Source: Bacillus sp. USDA818B3_A (GTDB taxonomy: Bacteria; Bacillota; Bacilli; Bacillales; Cytobacillaceae). From it: 64,000 bases of DNA. Positions 27,473 through 36,355 of the stretch are shown here, in pieces. The notes beneath the pieces are model-generated. The model did no database searches. It was given only the letters and a program-made list of their open reading frames with translations, and was not told the origin of the DNA. Both the position numbers and the translations under genes were made by a program. Position 1 is the stretch's first letter. Every line of letters begins with the position of its first letter. The stretch spans positions 372,001 through 436,000 of the forward strand of contig NZ_JAABNN010000002.1 in assembly GCF_009928415.1 (NCBI RefSeq), in the 5' to 3' direction.

Positions 27473-28963
27473 CTAACTTACTAAGACACCATTTACCGAC
27501 TGCTTCCACCCATGATAATATTTTTCTCTCTCATCACTGGTCATCAAAGGCTGATACAATTCATGTTCCTGATTTAGTTGGTTGATCTCATCTGTCGATT
27601 TCCAAATACCTACTCCTAAACCAGCTAGATAAACAGAGCCCATCGAAGATAATTCGGCTACTTCTGAAGCAATCACATCGATATCTAACATATCAGCCTG
27701 GTATTGCATTAAGAAACGATTGCTTGTTGCTCCTCCATCCACTTTTACACTCTGAATCAGAATATTGGATTCGGATTGCATCAGTTCAATAACATCCTTA
27801 ACCTGATAAGCGATACTTTCTAAAGCTGCACGTACAATGTGAGGTCTCCCGGTATTTCGGCTTATTCCCATAATGGCAGCCCGAGTATACGGTTTCCAAT
27901 AGGGAGCTCCCAAGCCTACAAATGCTGGTACAAGATAGACACCTTGATTATCTGAAATCGAACACGCTAACTGCTCTGCCTCGCCAATTTCATCGATTAA
28001 TTCAAGCTGCTCCTTTAGCCATTTTATCGTATCGCCGGTACTATTAATAATCCCTTCTAGTGCATAGCTCACTTTTCCATTCATTCCCCATGCTATTGAA
28101 GTAACCAAACCATTGGTACCATCTACCATTTCTCCCGTTTGCATGAGAACAGAAGTACCTGTTCCATATGTCGCTTTTGCCATTCCAGGCTCAAAGCATT
28201 TCTGTCCAAATAATGCACCTTGGGAATCTCCAATGACACCCGAGATAGGAAGTCGTGTAAACGGAAGAGGTGGATCGTCAGTTACGCCAAATAGTTCATT
28301 GGAATCTTTTACTTCAGGAAGCATTTCTCTTGGGATCTCAAATAAGTTTAGCAATTCTTCATCCCATTGAAGAGTATGGATATTAAAAAGAAGAGTCCTG
28401 CTTGCATTGGAATAATCTGTTGCATGGACCTTTCCGCTAGTTAATTTCCAGATAAGCCAACTATCAATCGTTCCTAGTAAGAGCTTTCCTTCTCTCGCTC
28501 TATCTTTGACGCCATCTACATGATCCAAGATCCATTTCACCTTGGATGCAGAGAAATAGGGATCTGCCTTTAACCCGGTTTTGGATTGGATGATCGATTC
28601 ATATCCATGTTCTTTCAGCTCTTCACACATGTCTGATGTTCTTCTGCATTGCCAAACAATAGCATTATAAACCGGAATTCCTGTTTCTTTATCCCATACC
28701 ACGATCGTTTCTCTTTGATTCGTTATAGCCAATACAGCCAACTCATCTTCTGGAACAGAGGTGGTTTGAACCACCTCTGTTAAAAGGGTTTTAACATTTT
28801 CATAGATTTCAACCGGGTCATGCTCTACCCAACTAGTTTGAGGATAGTGCTGCTTATGACTGGCAGAACATTTATGAGTGATTTTCCCTTTTGAATTAAC
28901 AAGCAAAACTTTTGTTCCTGACGTACTTTGATCAATGGCCAGGATATATTGCTCGTGAGACAT
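27473..28963 (-). CDS. FGGY sugar kinase, glycerol-kinase-like (candidate apulose kinase)
   Basis: A 496-residue FGGY kinase. Phosphate-binding 'AIDQSTSGTK' lies at 9-18, the glycerol-kinase-like 'TNQRET' and 'WQCRRT' motifs at about 81-110, the catalytic base D246 in 'GDSQGA', and 'YGTGTS' at 266-271. I chose ATG 28963 over GTG 28972 because GAGG is eight bases upstream. It sits 10 bp after the transketolase C-subunit gene and ends the operon. No glpF or glpD is nearby, and the transketolase/isomerase neighbours point to a pentulose; D-apulose fits the GH140-like gene. Glycerol or another ketose remains possible. Confidence 0.75.
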   Translation of the reverse strand: MSHEQYILAIDQSTSGTKVLLVNSKGKITHKCSASHKQHYPQTSWVEHDPVEIYENVKTLLTEVVQTTSVPEDELAVLAITNQRETIVVWDKETGIPVYNAIVWQCRRTSDMCEELKEHGYESIIQSKTGLKADPYFSASKVKWILDHVDGVKDRAREGKLLLGTIDSWLIWKLTSGKVHATDYSNASRTLLFNIHTLQWDEELLNLFEIPREMLPEVKDSNELFGVTDDPPLPFTRLPISGVIGDSQGALFGQKCFEPGMAKATYGTGTSVLMQTGEMVDGTNGLVTSIAWGMNGKVSYALEGIINSTGDTIKWLKEQLELIDEIGEAEQLACSISDNQGVYLVPAFVGLGAPYWKPYTRAAIMGISRNTGRPHIVRAALESIAYQVKDVIELMQSESNILIQSVKVDGGATSNRFLMQYQADMLDIDVIASEVAELSSMGSVYLAGLGVGIWKSTDEINQLNQEHELYQPLMTSDEREKYYHGWKQSVNGVLVS

Positions 28964-28973
28964 TAGGAACACC

Positions 28974-29942
28974 TCATCCTTTATTTACCATCTGAATGGC
29001 AACCTTCTTGACATTGTCGACACTTAATCCATAATATTCAAATACTTCCGCTGTTTTTCCGGCAATAGCAGGTTCGTCTGGAAGACCAATAATTTTAACA
29101 GGAACCGGATGATTTTGTGAAACAACTTCAGCTACAGCTGAACCTAAACCGCCATATATACTGTGCTCTTCAATGGTGATAATTCTTCCTGTTTCCTCAG
29201 CCGCTTTTAGAATTGCTTCCTCATCTAACGGTTTGATTGTATGCATATTAATCACTCTGCAATCAATACCTTCCATTTGAAGTGCTTCCGCGGAATCCAA
29301 AGCAATTCTGACTGTCTCCCCAGTTGCAATAATCGTAATATCTGTACCTTTTTTCATCGTAACAGCTTTACCGATTTGGAAGTCATAGTCTTCAGAAACA
29401 TATGAATCCTCTACAGGATTGCGGCCAATCCGAAGATAGACCGGTCGATCATAATCCACTAATGCTTCAATCATTTTTTTAGCCTCATGTCGATCAGCTG
29501 GCATCATGACATCCAGACCAGGTATCGCACGGGTTACAGCAAGATCCTGCAAAGAATGGTGAGACATACCAAGCGCCCCATAACTAACGCCGCCGCTTAT
29601 GCCGATTAATTTAACATTTGTATTGGAGTACGCCACATCTACCTTAATTTGTTCAATACTTCTCATGCTTAAGAAACAAGCCGGTGAGGCAACAAATGGT
29701 TTTTTTCCAGCTGCAGCCAATCCAGCAGCACCCCCAACTAGATTTTGTTCTGCAATCCCTACTTCTACAATCTGATTAGGTAATTCTTTACCAAAATCTA
29801 CAAGAGATGCCGATCCTCTAGAATCACTTGTTAAGACTAAAATATCTTTATTTTCCTTCGCTAAATCTAGTAAAGTCTCACTGATCGCTTGACGATTGGC
29901 AATTTTATTTCCTTTTGCACTTTTTAGAGCAACAATACTCAT
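28974..29942 (-). CDS. Transketolase, C-terminal (pyrimidine/transketolase_C) subunit
   Basis: A 322-residue half-transketolase with the pyrimidine-binding domain carrying the ThDP-activating Glu in 'VGIAEQN' (E65) and a C-terminal swivel domain (about 190-315). Its ATG overlaps the N-subunit stop by four bases (ATGA), with GGAGG upstream, so the two subunits are made in equal amounts. Split transketolases of this kind serve dedicated pathways rather than the pentose phosphate cycle, for example the apulose-4-phosphate transketolase of D-apiose catabolism. Confidence 0.88.
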   Translation of the reverse strand: MSIVALKSAKGNKIANRQAISETLLDLAKENKDILVLTSDSRGSASLVDFGKELPNQIVEVGIAEQNLVGGAAGLAAAGKKPFVASPACFLSMRSIEQIKVDVAYSNTNVKLIGISGGVSYGALGMSHHSLQDLAVTRAIPGLDVMMPADRHEAKKMIEALVDYDRPVYLRIGRNPVEDSYVSEDYDFQIGKAVTMKKGTDITIIATGETVRIALDSAEALQMEGIDCRVINMHTIKPLDEEAILKAAEETGRIITIEEHSIYGGLGSAVAEVVSQNHPVPVKIIGLPDEPAIAGKTAEVFEYYGLSVDNVKKVAIQMVNKG

Positions 29943-30769
29943 TGTAGCACCTCCAATTGCTTAGAAAGTTCTTCCATTGCTAATTGATATTCTTCTTTAC
30001 TTGGAACGTGATGGTGCCATTTTGCTACATTTTCGGCAAATGAAATACCTTTGCCCTTTACTGTATTGGCAACAACAAGAGTTGGTTTCCCAGCAGTTTT
30101 TGGAGCTTCCTCGAAAACTTCTACCAACTGTTCAATATCATTTCCATCTACTTCAACAACTTCCCAGCCAAACGCTCTCCACTTTTCGCCGAATGGTTCA
30201 AGGGACATAACATCTTCTGTGCTTCCTGTGATTTGCAATCTATTGCGATCAATGATAGCCACTAAATTATCCAGCTTGTAATGAGAGGCAGCCATAGCCC
30301 CTTCCCAAACCGATCCTTCTGCCTGTTCTCCGTCTCCCATTAAAGTAAAGACGCGATACGATTTCCCATCCATTTTAGCAGCCAAGGCCATACCAACAGC
30401 AACTGGCAGCCCATGACCCAAGGCACCAGTATTCATTTCCACGCCAGGTACTTTATTGTTTGGGTGACCTATTAATCTAGTTCCAAATTGAGAGAATGTT
30501 TTTAATTCCTCTTTAGGAAAGAATCCCTTATCTGCTAAGATGGCCCAATAAGCTTCTACTGAATGGCCCTTACTCTGAATATATCGATCACGATCTTCCC
30601 ACTTCGGATTCTTTGGATCAACATTCATAATATGATAGTAAAGAGCCGTTAAGATATCTGTACTGGATAGAGAGCCGCCTGTATGCCCTGTACCCGCTTC
30701 ATAAATCATTGTTAGCAATTCCATTCGAATTTCAGTTGCTTTCCGTTTTAGAAACTCAATATTGTTCAT
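29939..30769 (-). CDS. Transketolase, N-terminal (ThDP pyrophosphate-binding) subunit
   Basis: A 276-residue subunit with the ThDP/Mg motif from 'GDGE' (145-148) to N176, and the substrate-channel motifs 'GHTGGS' (28-33) and 'GALGHGLP' (115-122). With the downstream gene it makes a heteromeric transketolase. In the proposed pathway it would move a C2 unit from apulose-4-phosphate to glyceraldehyde-3-phosphate, giving dihydroxyacetone phosphate and xylulose-5-phosphate. It starts at ATG 30769 after GAGGGGG, 18 bp behind the isomerase. Confidence 0.88.
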   Translation of the reverse strand: MNNIEFLKRKATEIRMELLTMIYEAGTGHTGGSLSSTDILTALYYHIMNVDPKNPKWEDRDRYIQSKGHSVEAYWAILADKGFFPKEELKTFSQFGTRLIGHPNNKVPGVEMNTGALGHGLPVAVGMALAAKMDGKSYRVFTLMGDGEQAEGSVWEGAMAASHYKLDNLVAIIDRNRLQITGSTEDVMSLEPFGEKWRAFGWEVVEVDGNDIEQLVEVFEEAPKTAGKPTLVVANTVKGKGISFAENVAKWHHHVPSKEEYQLAMEELSKQLEVLQ

Positions 30770-30787
30770 TCTCTTTGCCCCCTCGCT

Positions 30788-32224
30788 TTATTTATTAAGG
30801 TCGCTGCCACGAAGCCATGCTTTGATTTCATCTACAGTTGGATCTACTGGGTCAGGATTCAATCCTGGGATATATTCGCATGCCTCAAACAGAGCTGGGA
30901 TTACATTGGCATGGACACCTACTGAATGGTGAATATACGGACCTTTTACCAGTGTTTCTTCCCATAATGGCCAGTCATTTACTTCTATCCATACATACGA
31001 TCCTCTCGAGAACGGCCCTTCAATCCCTTTGGCTTTTCCTAGGAAGATTGAATATTCACCATGGTCTCCGTCAAAACGGGCAATTGTCATTTCTCCACCC
31101 TTAATTTCCCCTTCATGTGTACCTGGAGAATGATCGTCAAATAAGAAGTGTTTGTTTAACTTTGGCTTTTCTTCAACACTTAACGATACTGGGAAATTTC
31201 CACAGTGGAATAATAATTCGCCATTAGGATTTTCTGGATGACGAATAGTAATATCAGCAAAGAATGTTGGCTTAGTATTCATGGTAGCCGCTTGAACCAT
31301 AATGGAGGTAATCGCTCCATGTATGTCTGTTTCGCAAGTTACCGGAATCTGTTCGTCTGTCAGAATGGCATTAGCCAAACATGGCATGATGCCAATAATA
31401 TCCTGCAAGGTTGACCAGCATTGAATGGCAATTGCTGTACTTCCTGTATCTGCAGCCAGTTGTTTCATTGCCACTTTTAAGGAAGCGATCCGCCTGACAT
31501 CCTGTTCTGTAACTGCACTCCAGTCGAGCTTTTCTTTAATATAGCCGATTGCTTCGTTTAATTCTGGACTATCAGTCTTCTCAATTTTCAATGTTGCTTT
31601 TTTCAATTCATCAAGTGTGATTGGGTGAATTTGAATTCCAAATGTTTCTAACAATTCACCTTCATTGCAGATGACTGACCAAAAATCAGAAGGTCTTGTG
31701 GATATTTGCAAGATTCGTAGATTATTAAACTGCTTTACAACATTCGCTGCAGAAATGAAATTCTTAAACCCTCGTTCAAACACAGGACTATCAACAGCAC
31801 TGTTGGTGATATATGTAAATTTCACATTAAATCTTCTCAACACTTTACCTGTTGCAAAAATTCCGCATTGTGTGTCACGAAGACGCATTCCATCTTCCAA
31901 TGGAGCTTCGTCTCTTGGCCCCCAAAGTAGAACTGGTTTGCCGATTGCTTTAGCTACACGGGCAACTATATCTTCTGTTCCAAAGTTACAGTGAGGGAAA
32001 AATAATGCATCCACTTCGGCATCTCTAAAGCGCTTTATTATCGCTGATTCTTCTGAACGCTCATACAGCAATCCTTCATCATTGATTCCTTCTAAATCAA
32101 CGATCTCCATATCAAAGCCAAAGCTCTCAATTTTTTCTCGAATTAAGTTTTTAAACTTTAATGCATCTTCTTTGCTAAATACAAATCTCCGAGTTGGAGC
32201 GAATCCAAGCTTAAACGTTTCCAT
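30788..32224 (-). CDS. L-fucose/L-arabinose isomerase-family protein (candidate apiose isomerase)
   Basis: A 478-residue member of the FucI/AraA superfamily. The N-terminal alpha/beta domains contain 'FPHCNFGTEDIVARVA', the central region 'CETDIHGAI' (E298 and D300, likely metal ligands), and the C-terminal beta-barrel region ends with 'VGVHANVIPALFEAC'. It starts at ATG 32224, eight bases after AGGAGG, and is first in an operon with the split transketolase and FGGY kinase. The order isomerase, transketolase, kinase is what an aldopentose-to-ketose-phosphate route needs. Apiose is the best inference from the neighbouring GH140-like gene; fucose, arabinose or another aldose cannot be excluded. 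Confidence 0.75.
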   Translation of the reverse strand: METFKLGFAPTRRFVFSKEDALKFKNLIREKIESFGFDMEIVDLEGINDEGLLYERSEESAIIKRFRDAEVDALFFPHCNFGTEDIVARVAKAIGKPVLLWGPRDEAPLEDGMRLRDTQCGIFATGKVLRRFNVKFTYITNSAVDSPVFERGFKNFISAANVVKQFNNLRILQISTRPSDFWSVICNEGELLETFGIQIHPITLDELKKATLKIEKTDSPELNEAIGYIKEKLDWSAVTEQDVRRIASLKVAMKQLAADTGSTAIAIQCWSTLQDIIGIMPCLANAILTDEQIPVTCETDIHGAITSIMVQAATMNTKPTFFADITIRHPENPNGELLFHCGNFPVSLSVEEKPKLNKHFLFDDHSPGTHEGEIKGGEMTIARFDGDHGEYSIFLGKAKGIEGPFSRGSYVWIEVNDWPLWEETLVKGPYIHHSVGVHANVIPALFEACEYIPGLNPDPVDPTVDEIKAWLRGSDLNK

Positions 32225-32305
32225 TATTTATGCCTCCTAATTTTCACAAACTCAATTTCAAACTATCCTCAAATAAAGCGCATACAAGGGCAATCAACAT
32301 TTATG

Positions 32306-32323
32306 AACTAAAATAATTTAGTT
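32306..32323. promoter_or_regulatory. Operator-like palindrome O1
   Basis: AACTAAAATAATTTAGTT is an inverted repeat with arms AACTAAA/TTTAGTT, 82 bp before the isomerase start. It fits a LacI-family dimer site. Confidence 0.55.
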
Positions 32324-32385
32324 ATTATTTAAACTTCTTGGAATTATAATATCAAACAAGACAACTATCAGTCAATCAATTTTAT

Positions 32386-32402
32386 AAAATTATTTAGTTA
32401 AT
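32386..32402. promoter_or_regulatory. Operator-like half-site O2
   Basis: AAAATTATTTAGTTAAT repeats the right half of O1 with one base difference; the left half is degenerate. Confidence 0.35.
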
Positions 32403-32527
32403 ATATAAATATAGAATAAATTTGTTTATGATTTTTCTTTTTTCAATTCTGTATTTTAATAGTATATAAATTCTATTATAATAGTGTTTCTTATAGAAAA
32501 ACCAGTCGATTTTCACGACTAAAAACT

Positions 32528-32543
32528 AACTAAACTAATTTAT
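32528..32543. promoter_or_regulatory. Operator-like site O3
   Basis: AACTAAACTAATTTAT matches O1 at 14 of 16 positions and lies 70 bp upstream of the LacI-type gene, suggesting autoregulation. Confidence 0.5.
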
Positions 32544-32612
32544 ATGTGGTATACTTAATTAAAACATTTATATAAATAATAAGTTTTTATCTAACAGGCA
32601 GGTGTAGTATTA

Positions 32613-33671
32613 ATGAAAATAGATGATATTGCTAAATTAGCTAATGTTTCGAAATCAGCCGTTTCTTTGGCTTTGAACGGAAAAAATGGTGTCAGTCAAA
32701 AAACACGCGAGAAGGTCTTGCGAATCGCTCAAGAACATGGATATATTCCTCGTCCCATTATTAAAGCTGATCAATTTTTTCAGCCAAATACAAAACTGTT
32801 GAGATTTGTTGCGATCACAAATGCAGGCATCGTTACAGAGCAATATGAATCTCTCCCTTTTTTCACGGATTTAATTCATAATCTTGAGAGACAAATTGGA
32901 ACTAGCGGTTATTCACTTATGGTTTCTTCCATTAGTATAGATAACATCCAAGATGAGATAACCAGACTCGAACAAGAACAAAAGTCCGCAGGTATATTAT
33001 TGTTAGGTACTAACTTAACTCCAGAGCAAATTAACCTCGTTGCAAATGTTCAGCCGAATATTATTGTTTTGGATACTTGTTTTGAAACAATGGATGTAAG
33101 CTTTATCGTCATGAACAACCTATACGGGGCTTATCAAGCAGGACAATATTTAATGGAGTTAGGACACCAGCAAATTGGTTATGTTGGTTCAAATACTAGA
33201 ATGTATAATTTTGACATGAGGAAAAAGGGTTTTTTACAAGCACTTAGTGAAAATGGGTTAAAAATCGCAGAAGTCGATTACTTTTCAGTATCTCCAACAG
33301 TCATTTCATCCCAGGATGCATTTAAAGAGAAAATTAAAAAACGGTTAAATCAATTGCCTTCAGCCTTATTTTGTGAAGCGGATTATATGGCAATTAGCGT
33401 GATTAAATCTCTCACTGAATTAGGTATCAGCGTTCCGGATGACATTTCAGTGATTGGTTTTGATAACATCTTTGAATCACAAGTGATAACTCCCGAATTA
33501 ACGACAATTCATGTAAAAAGAGACAGAATTGCCTTACTTGCAGTTGAAAAACTAATAAAACAGATTGAGAATAATGACACTGATAAGATTAAATTGTTTG
33601 TGGATACAGAACTCATTGAAAGAAAATCCTGTGTAGTATACACACCGAAAGAAAGTACACTTAAAGTCTAA
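32613..33671 (+). CDS. LacI-family transcriptional repressor
   Basis: A 352-residue regulator, one of only two plus-strand genes. The N-terminal LacI helix-turn-helix is 'IDDIAKLANVSKSAVSLAL', the hinge runs to about residue 60, and the periplasmic-binding-protein effector domain extends to about 345. It starts at ATG 32613 after a GGCAGGTG-type site. It diverges from the isomerase/transketolase/kinase operon and is surrounded by repeated AACTAAA sites, so it very probably represses that operon and itself. The inducer should be the pathway sugar or a phosphorylated intermediate. Confidence 0.9.
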   Translation: MKIDDIAKLANVSKSAVSLALNGKNGVSQKTREKVLRIAQEHGYIPRPIIKADQFFQPNTKLLRFVAITNAGIVTEQYESLPFFTDLIHNLERQIGTSGYSLMVSSISIDNIQDEITRLEQEQKSAGILLLGTNLTPEQINLVANVQPNIIVLDTCFETMDVSFIVMNNLYGAYQAGQYLMELGHQQIGYVGSNTRMYNFDMRKKGFLQALSENGLKIAEVDYFSVSPTVISSQDAFKEKIKKRLNQLPSALFCEADYMAISVIKSLTELGISVPDDISVIGFDNIFESQVITPELTTIHVKRDRIALLAVEKLIKQIENNDTDKIKLFVDTELIERKSCVVYTPKESTLKV

Positions 33672-33728
33672 AAAATAAAAACCTTAGCTGGTATTTCTAT
33701 ATGAATATCAGCTAAGGTTTTTATTTTG
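33672..33728 (+). terminator. Terminator after the LacI-type gene
   Basis: AAAACCTTAGCTG pairs with CAGCTAAGGTTTT around an 18-base loop, with A-run and T-run flanks. It begins right at the stop codon. Confidence 0.85.
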
Positions 33729-33748
33729 ATATTCAGCTGCCGATAACA

Positions 33749-33794
33749 AAAAAGCCGGCTCTAAGTTTCAATAGAAATTTAGAGCCGGCTTTTT
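33749..33794. terminator. Orphan bidirectional terminator hairpin
   Basis: A perfect 16-bp stem AAAAAGCCGGCTCTAA/TTAGAGCCGGCTTTTT has a 14-base loop. Both adjacent genes have their own terminators, so this one serves no visible gene. Confidence 0.6.
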
Positions 33795-33883
33795 AATTTC
33801 TTTTTTTGATTGGTATATCTATTGATTAGTAACTAATTTCGTAGGAATGATAATGCTTTATTCTAAATAATCCAATAAAAATA

Positions 33884-33905
33884 CGGTCAGGAATTTTCCT
33901 GACCG
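33884..33905 (-). terminator. Terminator after GH51
   Basis: CGGTCAGGAA/TTCCTGACCG hairpin followed by TATTTTTATTGG on the minus strand. Confidence 0.8.
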
Positions 33906-33915
33906 CAGAAACACA

Positions 33916-36285
33916 TTATAACTCTATTTTTAAAATTACGACACTATAGGAAGGGATTTCATAGACATTACTGTCCAACCATAAAGCAGATTCAATAGGA
34001 GTAACCTTGTCAGGCTCTTCCATTGTATTTGTATTATTTGGATCGTCTGATGTTAGAATGATTTGTTTACCCACAAGTTTCTTTTTACCATCAACGTCAA
34101 TGATGGTTTCAAGACTATACTCAGAGGCATTTACCAATTTAACGATCACTTGATTATTCTTTTCATCAAGTGTCGAGACGGAAGTTAGATATGGAATTTT
34201 AGACAATTTATATTCATGTACCAGTTGGTCATCAAGATAACAATAAATAGATTCATTCTCAATCTTAATACATAGATGATGTCCATCAGGATGCACATTT
34301 AAAGTCTGATTAGGGCTCAGCTTCACACGGGACCATCCATTGATGTGAACTAAGCGGTTCTCACCATTCGAATCAAATTCCCAAAGAAAATAGTTTTGCT
34401 GCCATTCTTTTGTACTTTCCAAGAAACCAATCTTTAACCCATGTGACCCTATGAATGCTTTCATGTCAATGTGATAGTCTTTCCAAGAAATATCGCCAAT
34501 CTTTAACCCATTCCATTCAAGGCGAGTTGACGGCTGATCCTTAGATAAGTGATCACTCTTAAATAGCAATTGTTCACCACTTAAAATACGAATATCTTTA
34601 ATATGTGTAAGGTCGCTTTCTCTAAATGACACTCCACCATTAAAATTAGAGAAGCGATTTTCCGTTTCCACCTTACTATCCAGTACCACTTCTCCCCTGT
34701 TTTCAGCAAACAGCTTTTGTACATGATAAGAAGGTGTTACATAAGACTCTGTTCCATTAAAATAAATCAGGTTTGGAGTCCAGTTGGTATGACGGACATT
34801 GGCGAATAGAGGAGCATAAGAAGACATTGTGACAATGTCCTGATTACGTTCCATTCCTGTCATAAAAGCCGCTTCGCTGATGGCCCCTTTAAGTTTGCCT
34901 GCTCCCTCGCCCAGGATCATCGCATATTCGCCGACATAGATCTTCGGACCGTTGCGGTCATACGTATCATACATATCGTGATACATCACATAATAATCAT
35001 AATCAGCATAAAAATGTTCATCAACAATTTCTACTGGTAATCCTTTTGTTTCTGTACCAACTTCCCAATGGGTATTCCAAATCGTGATAATTTCAGGATA
35101 TTTTTCTTTTAAAGCATCATAAAACTTTTTGTAGCGGACATTATATTCAGGTCCAAAATTTTCATTTCCAATTTCGATATATTTCATGTTAAATGGAGCT
35201 GGATGGCCATTTTCTGCCCGAAGTGCCCCCCACTTGCTTGTTACAGGGCCGTTCGCATACTCGATTGCATCGAGCATGTCCTGAATCCAATCATCGAGAT
35301 CATCTAATGGGATATGCTCCCCAGGTCTGCCTTGACAGGTGAGTCCGCAGTTGACGACGAACATCAGGTCTAACCCTAAATCCTCGGCCATTTGCAAATA
35401 CTCATGGTAGCCTAAACCGTTGGTAGTCCGATAATTCCAGAGTGTCCAATGTGAACTTCTTTCCGTTACATCCCCGATGGTTTTTTTCCAGCGATAGGCT
35501 GTCTCTACTGAGAAACCTTCAACAAAGCATCCGCCAGGAAATCTCAAAAATTTTGGTTCTAGTTCTTTTACCCTTTTTACAAGATCTGACCGTAAACCAT
35601 TTTGTCTTTCCATAAATGTGTTTTGCGGAAATAAAGAAACGAACTCAAGCCAAAACGTCCCTCTAGCACCTGTTGAGAAGGCAAGAATGCCTTCAGGCTC
35701 CTCAACCCTGCTTTCTAAAACGAACTCATATTTCTGCCAATTTTCGGATGTTACTTCACAAGAGATTGAGGATAATTTTTCTCCTTGTTTATTTTCTAGT
35801 GTTATTTCTAAATTTCCAGAGAAGATCCCGTCCCTTTTTGCATAGAAAGATAGATTATATTTTTCATTTTTTTTCAGTGGAATTCCCCAAAAACCTTCAT
35901 TATATACAGAAATACGGTTGTCTAATGCCTCTAGAATCTCCACCTTAAGAGAGAGAGGGTTTTCACTATTAAGAGGGTCGTTTTCATCTAGTGAAATGCT
36001 GGCTTTACTTGCTTCTGAATCTTTGCGTAAATGCCAGCCAGGAATGGAACCAGGTGCTTCTTCAAACGGAGATACCCACCCTGCTGGTGAATGCAATTCA
36101 CATCCCTTTACTTCACAGCGTTCAGGAATAAGGGTATCCTCGAAAGACCGATTTCGAATTAGCTCCGCATAGATTCCTCCATCACCAGCACGGTTAATTT
36201 CTTCAAAAAATAGACCGTATAAAGAAGGACTTACCGGAAATCTTTTATTGTTTGTATCAATCATTACTTTTGCTGACTTATTCAT
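33916..36285 (-). CDS. GH51 alpha-L-arabinofuranosidase
   Basis: A 789-residue GH51 enzyme without signal peptide. A CBM4/9-like insert lies at about 100-220 and the barrel at about 230-530, with acid/base E375 in 'EIGNENFG' and nucleophile E453 in 'YVGEYAM'. A C-terminal beta-sandwich with a jelly-roll-like part (about 560-760) follows. I chose ATG 36285 because GGAGG lies upstream; the longer frame adds seven residues only. It removes terminal arabinofuranosyl groups from imported arabinan, arabinoxylan or arabinogalactan fragments. A terminator-like hairpin separates it from the upstream GH30 gene. Confidence 0.9.
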   Translation of the reverse strand: MNKSAKVMIDTNNKRFPVSPSLYGLFFEEINRAGDGGIYAELIRNRSFEDTLIPERCEVKGCELHSPAGWVSPFEEAPGSIPGWHLRKDSEASKASISLDENDPLNSENPLSLKVEILEALDNRISVYNEGFWGIPLKKNEKYNLSFYAKRDGIFSGNLEITLENKQGEKLSSISCEVTSENWQKYEFVLESRVEEPEGILAFSTGARGTFWLEFVSLFPQNTFMERQNGLRSDLVKRVKELEPKFLRFPGGCFVEGFSVETAYRWKKTIGDVTERSSHWTLWNYRTTNGLGYHEYLQMAEDLGLDLMFVVNCGLTCQGRPGEHIPLDDLDDWIQDMLDAIEYANGPVTSKWGALRAENGHPAPFNMKYIEIGNENFGPEYNVRYKKFYDALKEKYPEIITIWNTHWEVGTETKGLPVEIVDEHFYADYDYYVMYHDMYDTYDRNGPKIYVGEYAMILGEGAGKLKGAISEAAFMTGMERNQDIVTMSSYAPLFANVRHTNWTPNLIYFNGTESYVTPSYHVQKLFAENRGEVVLDSKVETENRFSNFNGGVSFRESDLTHIKDIRILSGEQLLFKSDHLSKDQPSTRLEWNGLKIGDISWKDYHIDMKAFIGSHGLKIGFLESTKEWQQNYFLWEFDSNGENRLVHINGWSRVKLSPNQTLNVHPDGHHLCIKIENESIYCYLDDQLVHEYKLSKIPYLTSVSTLDEKNNQVIVKLVNASEYSLETIIDVDGKKKLVGKQIILTSDDPNNTNTMEEPDKVTPIESALWLDSNVYEIPSYSVVILKIEL

Positions 36286-36314
36286 CAATATACCTCCACA
36301 CACCAATGGTTTAT

Positions 36315-36350
36315 AAAAAAGGTGACCCCGGCAAATTACCGGAGTCGCTT
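36315..36350 (-). terminator. Terminator after GH30
   Basis: An imperfect CCGG-centred hairpin (GACTCCGG with CCGGGGTC) is followed by a T-run on the minus strand. Confidence 0.6.
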
Positions 36351-36355
36351 GGCTT

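Larger units (their letters stand above)
32225..32612. other. Divergent control region between isomerase operon and lacI-type gene
   Basis: This 388-bp, very AT-rich stretch has no gene. It contains three related operator-like sites (32306-32323, 32386-32402, 32528-32543) and must hold the promoters for both directions. Confidence 0.7.

Noticed and set aside
27473-28963. Glycerol kinase GlpK
   Set aside because: The motifs are GlpK-like, but there is no glpF/glpD/glpP context, and it is transcribed with an isomerase and a split transketolase.
29939-30769. 1-deoxy-xylulose-5-phosphate synthase or housekeeping transketolase
   Set aside because: The enzyme is split into two coupled genes inside a catabolic operon; housekeeping transketolase and DXS are single long chains.
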